Assembly (NCBI GenBank): GCA_018985225.1
Contig: JADGIF010000169.1
Location: forward strand, 1-16,024
Direction: 5' to 3'
Source: Amoeboradix gromovi
Lineage: Eukaryota; Sanchytriomycota; Sanchytriomycetes; Sanchytriales; Sanchytriaceae
Length of the DNA: 16,024 nt
The translations under genes and the position numbers were made by a program. Numbering within the stretch: position 1 is the stretch's first letter; each line of letters starts with the position of its first letter. The notes beneath the pieces were generated by a model, which had not been told where the DNA came from, did not search any database, and worked only from the letters and a program-made list of their open reading frames with translations. This document shows positions 8,637-15,404 of the stretch, piece by piece.

Positions 8637-9260
8637 ATGATTGTATTTAAAAGACTGATTCTGAGAGAGAACATATGGACGGTTCCTAATTTTCTAACGC
8701 TGACTAGAGTAGGGCTAACACCGGTGCTTTTTGGATCTCTTGTACAGCATAACTTCAAGACATCCTTGGCTTTATTAGCAATTTGCACCACTTCAGATCT
8801 ATTGGATGGATACTTTGCAAGGAAGCTGAATCAATCTACCATATTTGGAAGTTTTTTTGACCCATTCGCAGATAAGTTTTTTGTGGCAAGTGTTTCTGTT
8901 GCTTTACAGTACATTGACTTGATGCCACCATTCGTATTTGTCACTTTTGTAGGAAGAGATCTTGTTTTATTAGCAACGTCAATGTACTGGAGATATGCAT
9001 TTCTGCCAAAACCCAAAAGTACGAGGAAGTTTCTGTCACTTCTTGAATTCCCGAGTCCAAGAATTGTTCCCACTTATGCCTCTAAAGTTAATACAGGTTT
9101 GCAGATGGGATACATAACCACACTGGTGACTACTTCTTACCTTGGTTGGAATCCAAACTTCACCGAACTTGAAGTTTTGGTGGTCTGCACAAGTGTTTGG
9201 TCGATGTTTCAATATGTATTATATCCGCACCAAGCAATGAAAAGACTGAAAAGAAAATAG
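8637..9260 (+). CDS. CRD1: Cardiolipin synthase (CDP-alcohol phosphatidyltransferase type)
   Basis: The enzyme joins CDP-diacylglycerol and phosphatidylglycerol to make cardiolipin in the mitochondrial inner membrane. The 207-residue protein carries the CDP-alcohol phosphotransferase signature D57-G58-x2-A61-R62-x8-G71-x3-D75-x3-D79, preceded by D54. Family-specific features of the eukaryotic enzyme are also seen: IWTVPNFLTLTRVGLTPVL at the first membrane segment, a GRDLVLL segment, and YASKVNTGLQMG near the end. It is shorter than the human (about 300) and yeast (about 280) enzymes; what is missing is mainly the N-terminal targeting region. The frame is open upstream to 8541 but holds no ATG, so 8637 is taken as the start. 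A probable MICOS gene starts 19 nt after its stop. Confidence 0.88.
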   Translation: MIVFKRLILRENIWTVPNFLTLTRVGLTPVLFGSLVQHNFKTSLALLAICTTSDLLDGYFARKLNQSTIFGSFFDPFADKFFVASVSVALQYIDLMPPFVFVTFVGRDLVLLATSMYWRYAFLPKPKSTRKFLSLLEFPSPRIVPTYASKVNTGLQMGYITTLVTTSYLGWNPNFTELEVLVVCTSVWSMFQYVLYPHQAMKRLKRK

Positions 9261-9279
9261 TTGAGAAGTTAGTAAATCT

Positions 9280-9528
9280 ATGTTTTTTGAAACTAGAATG
9301 CGAGCTTTTTTGGCTGGCGCTGGAACAGCTTCCGCAATTCTGCTTGGAATACAGCATCACATTAGGAGCAATTACGAAGAAGTCCAGTCATCATTGCAGT
9401 CTGCAAAAGATGCTCTATCGGTAAGAATGCAAAGCCAGGAAGTACAACAACCAGTACTAAGACCAATTGCAGGTTTATGGAATACTGGAATATACAAGTT
9501 AGCCAGTATCTTAACCCATATACAGTAA
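9280..9528 (+). CDS. Probable MICOS subunit of the Mic12/Mic13 (QIL1) type
   Basis: This small protein (82 residues) has one N-terminal membrane segment (about 9-24, AFLAGAGTASAILLGI), a helical middle, and a C-terminal GLWNTGIYKLASIL with W67-N68. Mic12 of yeast and Mic13/QIL1 of animals share this plan: an N-terminal inner-membrane anchor and a conserved W-N-x-x-I near the C-terminus. They bridge Mic10 and Mic60 at crista junctions. Homology is inferred from architecture and this short motif, so it is tentative. The position directly after cardiolipin synthase supports a crista-related role. An internal ATG at 9298 (MRAFLAG) is an alternative start. The gene converges on histone H3, with 22 nt between stops. 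Confidence 0.5.
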   Translation: MFFETRMRAFLAGAGTASAILLGIQHHIRSNYEEVQSSLQSAKDALSVRMQSQEVQQPVLRPIAGLWNTGIYKLASILTHIQ

Positions 9529-9541
9529 ATGATTGCAATGA

Positions 9542-9547
9542 TTTATT
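9542..9547 (-). promoter_or_regulatory. Poly(A) signal AATAAA for histone H3
   Basis: On the minus strand AATAAA lies 3 bases beyond the H3 stop, inside the 22-nt gap to the convergent MICOS-like gene. Confidence 0.5.
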
Positions 9548-9550
9548 AAC

Positions 9551-9986
9551 TTAATTGTTAGAATTTTCACCACGTAATCGTCTTGCTAACTGCACATCTT
9601 TCACTTGAATTGTTACTCTTTTTGCATGACTAAATTAATAAAAACTACATTGCGGCTAGATTTGTGTCTTCAAATAGCCTTACCAAGTAAGCCTCTGCAG
9701 ATTCCTGCAAGGCCATTAACGCTAAACTCTGAAATTTAATGTCTGTCTTAAAATCTTGAGCTATTTCTCTTACTAAACGCTGAAATGGAAGCTTTCTGAT
9801 CAATAAATCTGTAGACTTTTGATATCTTCTAATTTCTCTCAACGCTACTGTTCCTGGCTTATATCGATGTGGTTTTTTGACTCCACCTTGAATTGGTGCA
9901 CTCTTTCGTGCTGCCTTTGTAGCCAATTGTTTTCGTGGAGCCTTACCTCCAGTTGACTTTCTTGCGGTCTGTTTCGTTCGAGCCAT
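9551..9986 (-). CDS. Histone H3
   Basis: This is a core nucleosome histone. The CDS on the minus strand is 9986-9649 joined to 9629-9551, giving 138 residues with Met. The N-terminal tail is canonical ([20 protein letters not shown]), so K4, K9, K14, K18, K23, K27 and K36 are all present. Residues 31-32 are I-Q where most H3 have A-T or S-T. The core has fungal-like stretches ([10 protein letters not shown], then [13 protein letters not shown] and RRLRGE), but [18 protein letters not shown] and the tail end GENSNN are divergent. The ATG giving MARTK is used; an upstream in-frame TTG is not. The open frame would stop inside a 19-nt intron, and splicing restores the last 26 residues. A CCAAT box lies 53 nt upstream. 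Confidence 0.96.
9630..9648 (-). other. 19-nt intron in histone H3
   Basis: Read on the minus strand: GTAGTTTTTATTAATTTAG, phase 2. Splicing turns a stop right after NLAA into [13 protein letters not shown], one of the most conserved stretches in eukaryotic proteins. That makes this the most secure of the five junctions. Confidence 0.97.
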
Positions 9987-10507
9987 TTTCAAAAGTTTTG
10001 AGGGTGAGCCTCTGTTTTGATTAGATTTATGGCATATGATTGGCTGCGATGGGTTATTCTTGAATTTGCATCGATTTTATTTGTCAGAAGTAATTCTTCG
10101 ATTTTATGATGGTTGTACCTTATATACGTACAAGTTAAAGCCTGAATTTGATACAAGCTTTAATTCCTAACATTTTGGTGCCAGCCTTGTGCAATTTGCC
10201 TGGTTTTCAATGGTACAGTAGATGTACAAGGCTATGTACGTAACATTAAATATGAAACACGAGGACGAACATAGAAATGTTGGTGTTTTTGCAATGCCAA
10301 ATACTTCAAGTAATTATGAGCTAGATATGCTTACAGAAAACTTAGAAGTGTTTCGTTTCATCTTAAAATTTTGATTCTTGAAATAGAAAGATTATCGCAG
10401 CAACGAAAACACATGCAATGAAGTTAAGTGTACAAATGCTGAAGATACAGAGTGCTCTAGAATTGTATAACTTTTATCTATCTGATTGAATTTTTCGAAC
10501 TTCTCCT
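9987..10507. other. Divergent promoter region between histone H3 and FBP1
   Basis: No ORF, tRNA or known RNA is visible in these 521 nt. It must contain the promoters of H3 (leftward) and FBP1 (rightward). A CCAAT box faces H3. Five GTAC tetramers cluster between 10115 and 10239, two of them in a spaced palindrome, TTGTAC-9 nt-GTACAA, at 10113-10133. Confidence 0.5.
10039..10043 (-). promoter_or_regulatory. CCAAT box upstream of histone H3
   Basis: The minus strand reads AGCCAATCATATG about 53 nt before the H3 ATG. CCAAT boxes are common in histone promoters, but a single pentamer is weak evidence. Confidence 0.3.
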
Positions 10508-11555
10508 ATGTCTAATGGTATTGACACAGACTTGCTAACACTGACCAGATGCGTGGTTAACAATCAAAAATTGCACAACCAAGCCAAGGGCGACCTGACT
10601 CTTTTGCTAATGTCTGTTCAACTAGCTTGCAAGATGATTGCATCCACAGTTCGAAAAGCTGGTATTATCAACATGACTGGCCTGGCAGGAAACCAAAACG
10701 TACAAGGTGAAGATCAAAAAAAGCTGGATGTGTTGTCCAACGATTTTTTCATTAATGCTCTACAATCTTGCGGCAAAGTGAAATTGATGATTTCTGAAGA
10801 GAACGAAGATCCAATTATATCCAAATATGATGCACCGTATGCTGTCTGCTTTGACCCGCTTGATGGGTCTTCCAATATCGATGCAGGTGTCAATGTAGGT
10901 TCTATTTTCTCGATTTTCAAAATTAAAGATCAGAAGGATCCAATAAAAAGCGTTTTAACAACAGGAAGAGAAGTAGTTGCAGCAGGATATTGCATGTATG
11001 GTATGTCTACAGAGATGGTTATATGGACGGGTGATGATGTTGTTCAAGGATTTACCTTAGATCCTACAATTGGGGAGTTTTTGCTTACAAGGCCGTCTAT
11101 TCAAATTCCAGCTCGCGGCAAGATCTATTCTGTCAACGAGGGTAACTTCAATTCCTGGCATCCCTATTGTAAGACTTATTTTACTTCTGTAAAACAAGCT
11201 GTTGCTGCAGTAAAAGGCGAGGGATGCACTAGCGATAAAACCTATTCATTGAGATACGTTGGTAGTATGGTTGCAGATGTGCATAGAACGCTTCTATATG
11301 GCGGTATTTTTGCGTATCCCAAAGATTTGAAATCAAAAGGGAAACTGCGAATTCTCTACGAGGTATTTCCCATGTCCATTTTGATTGAAAAAGCAGGCGG
11401 TCTATCATACAATGAAGGAGACAGAGTAGTTCATATTAATTTAGGTTCTGGATATGGCACCAGCAGGCATACATGACAGGTGTGGAATTGTTTTGGGATC
11501 AAGGGATGATGTACAAGACGTAGTAGATTGCTATAACCATTATTTGACCAAATAA
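10508..11555 (+). CDS. FBP1: Fructose-1,6-bisphosphatase
   Basis: This gluconeogenic enzyme hydrolyses fructose 1,6-bisphosphate to fructose 6-phosphate in the cytosol. The CDS is 10508-11425 joined to 11445-11555, 342 residues, the usual length for the family. The metal and catalytic residues are present: E97-E98 in ISEENED, and FDPLDGSSNID with D116 and D119. The N-terminal AMP site region KGDLTLLLM keeps the threonine at 31. Substrate-binding stretches include SVNEGN, RYVGSMVADVHRTLLYGG and EKAGG. The frame fails after GDR, and removing a 19-nt intron gives GDRVLDMAPAGIHDRCGIV and the normal ending VLGSRDDVQDVVDCY. The stop lies inside a palindromic poly(A) signal, 11 nt from the stop of the convergent CCDC90-like gene. 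The gene indicates that gluconeogenesis is present. Confidence 0.97.
11426..11444 (+). other. 19-nt intron in FBP1
   Basis: The intron is GTAGTTCATATTAATTTAG, phase 0. It differs from the histone H3 intron at only two positions (7 and 8). Splicing restores VLDMAPAGIH, which matches the conserved fructose-bisphosphatase ILD-x-x-P-x-x-IH segment. Confidence 0.96.
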
Positions 11556-11562
11556 ATTTATT
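11551..11562. terminator. Palindromic bidirectional poly(A) signal AATAAATTTATT
   Basis: This perfect 12-bp palindrome gives AATAAA on both strands. On the plus strand the hexamer encloses the FBP1 stop (11553-11555). On the minus strand it begins 5 nt after the stop of the CCDC90-like gene (11567-11569). It therefore can serve both convergent genes. Confidence 0.65.
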
Positions 11563-11566
11563 AGAG

Positions 11567-12164
11567 CTAAACTATAAATCTTAAATATGCTAAGACCAGT
11601 CCACCTACATTAAATTAAAATACCAAAACCAAACGCAGTACCTACAACATTACGCACAATATCCAACTTAATGCTTTCAAGTTGCGTCCTCAGATTAGAG
11701 ACCTCTGTATCAATTTTTGCCTCTGATTCTCTAATTTTCGACTCTAACCCACTTGAATCTTCCCTCATTCTGCCTTTCTCTAGATTCAAATCCAACTTAA
11801 CACCACTTTGCAACCTATTCATATCTTCTCTCATTTTGTCTCTTAAGATATCCAATTCGTTGACAATACGATCATTTTCACTTTTCAAAACGGCAAAATC
11901 ATTATTTTGAAGTTGGTGAATATCACTTTTTAACTGTGAAAAATCCATTTTGGTCAACTGGATCTGCTTGTCTTGGTCCGACTTGGACACAAGCTCTGGT
12001 ACCATTACAGAATGTGTATCAATTAAGGATTCTGTAATTACCTGAACAAATTTATCTGCTTGCTCGGTGGTAAAGCCCGCTTCTTCAAGTCTAGTAAGCA
12101 GCTTTAGGGTGTCCAGCTTATCAAATATGGATTTGTTAATTTGTCTTGGTATTTTTGATAACAT
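11567..12164 (-). CDS. CCDC90/MCUR1/Fmp32-like mitochondrial coiled-coil protein (DUF1640)
   Basis: The family includes animal MCUR1 and CCDC90B and yeast Fmp32. These are mitochondrial inner-membrane proteins linked to calcium uniporter regulation or respiratory complex assembly. The CDS on the minus strand is 12164-11624 joined to 11604-11567, 192 residues. The order follows the family: a head with FDKLDTLKLLTRLEEAGFT and a TEQADKFVQVI segment, a long coiled coil (about 70-165) with LDLNLEKGRMRED, and a C-terminal membrane segment VVGTAFGFGGLVLAYLRF. The last part exists only after splicing a 19-nt intron; unspliced, the protein ends in the middle of the membrane helix. The start MLSKIPRQINKS is basic and may be part of a targeting signal. 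It is divergent from LCB1, with 143 nt between starts. Confidence 0.82.
11605..11623 (-). other. 19-nt intron in the CCDC90-like gene
   Basis: Read on the minus strand: GTATTTTAATTTAATGTAG, phase 1. The final exon is only 38 nt and encodes the end of the membrane helix (GLVLAYLRFIV), matching the G-L-x-L-A-Y-x-R type ending of the family. Confidence 0.92.
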
Positions 12165-12307
12165 TTTGTTTCAAATAGGAGGTGCTTCTAAATGCAGATA
12201 TTGCATAACAAATTTAGCAGAGTAGCTAGTTATGATAATTAGCTTGTTATGAAATAAGCCTATATTTATTGAAATTTTCTTTGTTTTATTCCCTTGAAAC
12301 TTCTAAA

Positions 12308-14099
12308 ATGGATATGGTATTGAATGTAACTGAAAACCTAATTGATATAATGCTCAAGGGATACAACATGGTACCAGGATCTCATATCGTAATAAAATAT
12401 GCTCGAAATAGCTATCAAAACGATCCGTTTAGAGTTTTTTTGGAAATAATTTTACTGGTATATACCATTAAATATCTTGTTCAAAAGCGTAAATCTACAA
12501 ATCCAGATCATATAAACTTGACCAACGAGGAAGTGGAAGAACTGATTCAAGATTGGAAGCCAGATCCTTTGGTTCCAGATGTGGACGAAAGCAAAACTCC
12601 TGTTATCACAAGCTCTATTAGTACTAAAGTCAAGGTGCAAGGTAACAATCGCAGCATGCTTAACATGATTTCCATCAACCCCGTAGGTTTGGTTGGTGAT
12701 AAGAAATTAATTGAAACCGCCAAAGACACTGTTTCCAAGTATGCCGTAGGGGCTTGCGGCCCTCCTGGATTTTATGGAACAATCGACGTTCATTTAGAAT
12801 TAGAAAAAAAGCTAGCCGAGTTTGTTGGTCATCACTCTGCTATCCTGTACTCTCAGGGATTTAGTGCTGTTAGTAGCGTTATTCCTGCGTTTGCTAAGCG
12901 TGGCGATATAATAATATGCGATGAGGCGGTCAACTTTGCAATTCAAAAAGGCGTTCAAATATCTAGATCGACTATTTATTTTTATCGCCACAACGATATG
13001 ACTGATTTGGAACGTGTATTAATTGAAGTAAACAACAAAACTAAAAAGAAACAATTGATGCGCAAGTTTATCATTACGGAAGGCTTGTTTATGAACACTG
13101 CGGATATTTGTGATTTACCTAAGCTTATTGCGCTTAAGTTGAAATATAAGTACAGGCTAATTATAGACGAAGCCATCAGTTTTGGATGCATTGGCTCTAC
13201 CGGCAGAGGTGTTGCTGAGTTTTTCAAGGAAGACCCCAAACAAATCGATATGATAATTGGCTCATTGTGCTACAGTTTGGGCTTGAGTGGTGGATTCTGT
13301 TGCTCTAATGATATAGCTGTAGAGCATCAACGACTTTCCGGATCTGCATACGTGTTTAGCGCTGCTTTGCCTCCCTTATTTGCTACTGCTGCTGTCAAGG
13401 CATTGGAGAGATTGGAGAGTAAACCGGAAATTTTTAACAATCTGCAGTCAAACATTAAGCTATTCCATAGCATAGTTGATAATACCCCAAACATCATATT
13501 TGAAGGCCATGAGAATAGCCCAATCATTCATCTGAAGATTGCTAAACTTCCATGTACCGACAGCGAATCTCCATTTAAATTTGTCCGTGCTTGCAAAGGG
13601 AGATCAAAGGTATTGGATGTAAAACTGGGCTCTACAGTTGACATGCAAGAGGTACTTTTTATTAATGTAGATCTGGGAAGCAGAAGTATTTCAACCTCCA
13701 CCAATTCTTGGAATTTTCCCTAGTAAAAGCAGTCTGAAACTGCCTGATTCAGAGACCATTAAAGTAGGATATAGTTCAGTCACTGCAAAGTTCCCTATTA
13801 CGCATCGTAATAATTTGTATACTCACCAGGATTACAAGCTAGTCAAGCTGGTATTGAATGAAATCATCGATGAATGTTGCCGCGAAGGTGTGTTGTTAAA
13901 CCATTCTTCATATATTGAACCGCAGGAGAAGATTATTGTGGAAGGCAACATCATAAAACGAATTAGAGTGGTAGAACCTACAATTCGTATATGTGTATCT
14001 AGCGGAATGAGTAAGAAAGATGTCGAGCAAGCAGGAAGAGTCGTAAAGAGCTCTTGCCAAAAGATTGTACGAAGATATCCAGCAATAAACTTGTACTAA
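12308..14099 (+). CDS. LCB1: Serine palmitoyltransferase subunit 1 (LCB1/SPTLC1)
   Basis: This is the non-catalytic partner of LCB2 in the ER enzyme that condenses serine with palmitoyl-CoA, the first step of sphingolipid synthesis. The CDS is 12308-13651 joined to 13671-14099, 590 residues; yeast Lcb1 has about 560 and human SPTLC1 about 470. A membrane segment lies near 41-58. The alpha-oxoamine synthase fold follows, with KYAVGACGPPGFYGTIDVHL; C150 corresponds to human C133, the site of HSAN1 mutations. Further family stretches are EGLFMNTADICDLPKL and YRLIIDEAISFG. GSLCYSLGLSGGFC has no lysine where catalytic paralogues bind PLP, as expected for subunit 1. An in-frame TTG lies upstream, but the first ATG is at 12308. 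Splicing one 19-nt intron links the last 142 residues. The stop abuts that of the convergent RING-BRCT gene. Confidence 0.95.
13652..13670 (+). other. 19-nt intron in LCB1
   Basis: The intron is GTACTTTTTATTAATGTAG, phase 0. Without splicing the frame ends 24 codons later. With it, DMQE joins IWEAEVFQPPPILGIFPSKS and stays open to the expected C-terminus (RICVSSGMSKKDVEQA), typical of LCB1. Confidence 0.95.
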
Positions 14100-15404
14100 T
14101 TATTTTATTTTTGTCAAGTACTTTGTACTATAATGACTAATAGCGTCAAACAAGTCGTTGGTAGTATACGCCGAAGAGTACTTTGAAGCGTATTTGACAT
14201 CGCAGATAGGAATTCCGTTTTCAGTTATTGATCCATGGGCCTGTAATATTAAATCTGCAACGCTATCCTTGTCGTTGAAATGGCCAAGCAATAAAAAGGA
14301 CATTCCAGTGAACAACTTGGAGCTCGATTTGTAGCTAAGCAAAGGAGCATCAGAACTTCCTTTCAAACATCCTGGTGCCAAATAAGGTAGTTCATCTAGT
14401 CTTTTATTAAAAGTGATACAGTCATGAATGTATGATTCCTGAACAATAGGAACGCCTTTTGATAGAGCTAGCAAATACTTAAACGTTCTCTTGGGCTGTT
14501 TTACATCATTAGAGCATACAAGATGAGTGAATTTGTAATTGCTATCTACAAACACACAAACTCCTTCAGATGTGGATAAGTTACAGCCCGAAGTAGTAGC
14601 ATACATTACAGAAGTATTCAAAGAATAGTCTAGAAAATCTGAGTCTGATTTAATTGAGTATTGTTTTTGAATAGATTTTGCAGCCTTGGTAGATGCTTGA
14701 CGAGATGTACTACTTCTTCTACTAGGCGTTTGTTCAGGGGTTGTTATACCCGAAAGGCCAAAAGAATTGTTCTTGAGCTTCTTGGAGGATGTGACTGTTG
14801 TGGATTTGCGTTTGGGCGTAATCCTTGGATTTTCTGATACATGCACATTTGACTTAACAACATTAGATAAGGACGATTTGCGGTCGCCTTTAGTTGCAAT
14901 TCTTGAAACTTCAGATTGTTTGGATTTTGATTTCAGCAGCGGCGTTTGATGCGGAAGTACCACTTCATTAGCAAAGTCATCATTCATAATATCATAAATA
15001 TCAATGTCATCATCACTGTTATCAGTGTGTCTCTTGGGTATCAGCGCGCTATTATTAGATGAGAATATTGAGTCAGTGTTTCCAAAGACATCCAACAAGT
15101 TACGTTGCTTTGGAACTACATCAATAACTTCTCCATTTAAAATATTTCTAGTTCTACGCATTGCAATGCATAGTTGCTCAAATAGGGGAAACGGTTTAGC
15201 TTTTGCATATTCATCGCACTTTATACATTTATCAATCTCGCAGTCCTCACAAGTAAAATGACCTTCTTTAGCTAAACAGTCATAAACTAGAGGCTTCTCC
15301 AACAGGCAATTACAGTTGATGCAGGTAAAGTATTTGATTATCAGTGAATTTATTTCTGAAAACAATTCAATGTTTGAATAATCAATAGGATCAGCTTGTA
15401 TCAT
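14100..15404 (-). CDS. RING and tandem BRCT protein of BRCA1/BARD1 type
   Basis: In animals and plants, BRCA1 and BARD1 form a nuclear RING heterodimer that ubiquitinates histone H2A and promotes homologous recombination. This 434-residue protein has an N-terminal C3HC4 RING with ligands C28, C31, C43, H49, C52, C55, C60 and C63. It is followed by a helix FPLFEQLCIAMRRTRNIL like the one after the BARD1/BRCA1 RING. Residues 110-260 are a Ser- and Lys-rich linker without ankyrin repeats. A BRCT pair follows (about 265-340 and 355-434). S272-G273 and K309 fit the phosphopeptide-binding S-G and K of BRCA1/BARD1 (KRTFKYLLALSKG against the RTLKYFLGIAGG type). LFTGMSFLLLGHF opens BRCT2. No intron is needed. 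An AATAAA on its strand (14109-14104) sits just before the stop. Alternatives are other RING plus BRCT proteins; the combined order favours BRCA1/BARD1. Confidence 0.72.
   Translation of the reverse strand: MIQADPIDYSNIELFSEINSLIIKYFTCINCNCLLEKPLVYDCLAKEGHFTCEDCEIDKCIKCDEYAKAKPFPLFEQLCIAMRRTRNILNGEVIDVVPKQRNLLDVFGNTDSIFSSNNSALIPKRHTDNSDDDIDIYDIMNDDFANEVVLPHQTPLLKSKSKQSEVSRIATKGDRKSSLSNVVKSNVHVSENPRITPKRKSTTVTSSKKLKNNSFGLSGITTPEQTPSRRSSTSRQASTKAAKSIQKQYSIKSDSDFLDYSLNTSVMYATTSGCNLSTSEGVCVFVDSNYKFTHLVCSNDVKQPKRTFKYLLALSKGVPIVQESYIHDCITFNKRLDELPYLAPGCLKGSSDAPLLSYKSSSKLFTGMSFLLLGHFNDKDSVADLILQAHGSITENGIPICDVKYASKYSSAYTTNDLFDAISHYSTKYLTKIK
14104..14109 (-). promoter_or_regulatory. AATAAA inside the last codons of the RING-BRCT gene
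   Basis: On the minus strand the hexamer ends one base before the TAA stop. If used, its cleavage site would fall inside the 3' end of LCB1 on the opposite strand. Confidence 0.35.

Noticed and set aside
9197-9424. A 75-codon frame overlapping the end of cardiolipin synthase and the MICOS-like gene
   Set aside because: It is an out-of-frame shadow of both genes and has no recognisable features.
3225-13670. Reading the broken ORFs of CFT1, H3, FBP1, LCB1 and the CCDC90-like gene as pseudogenes or sequencing frameshifts
   Set aside because: Each break is fixed by removing the same kind of 19-nt GT...AG block with a shared motif, and the flanking protein is intact. Random indels would not give one length and one sequence pattern.
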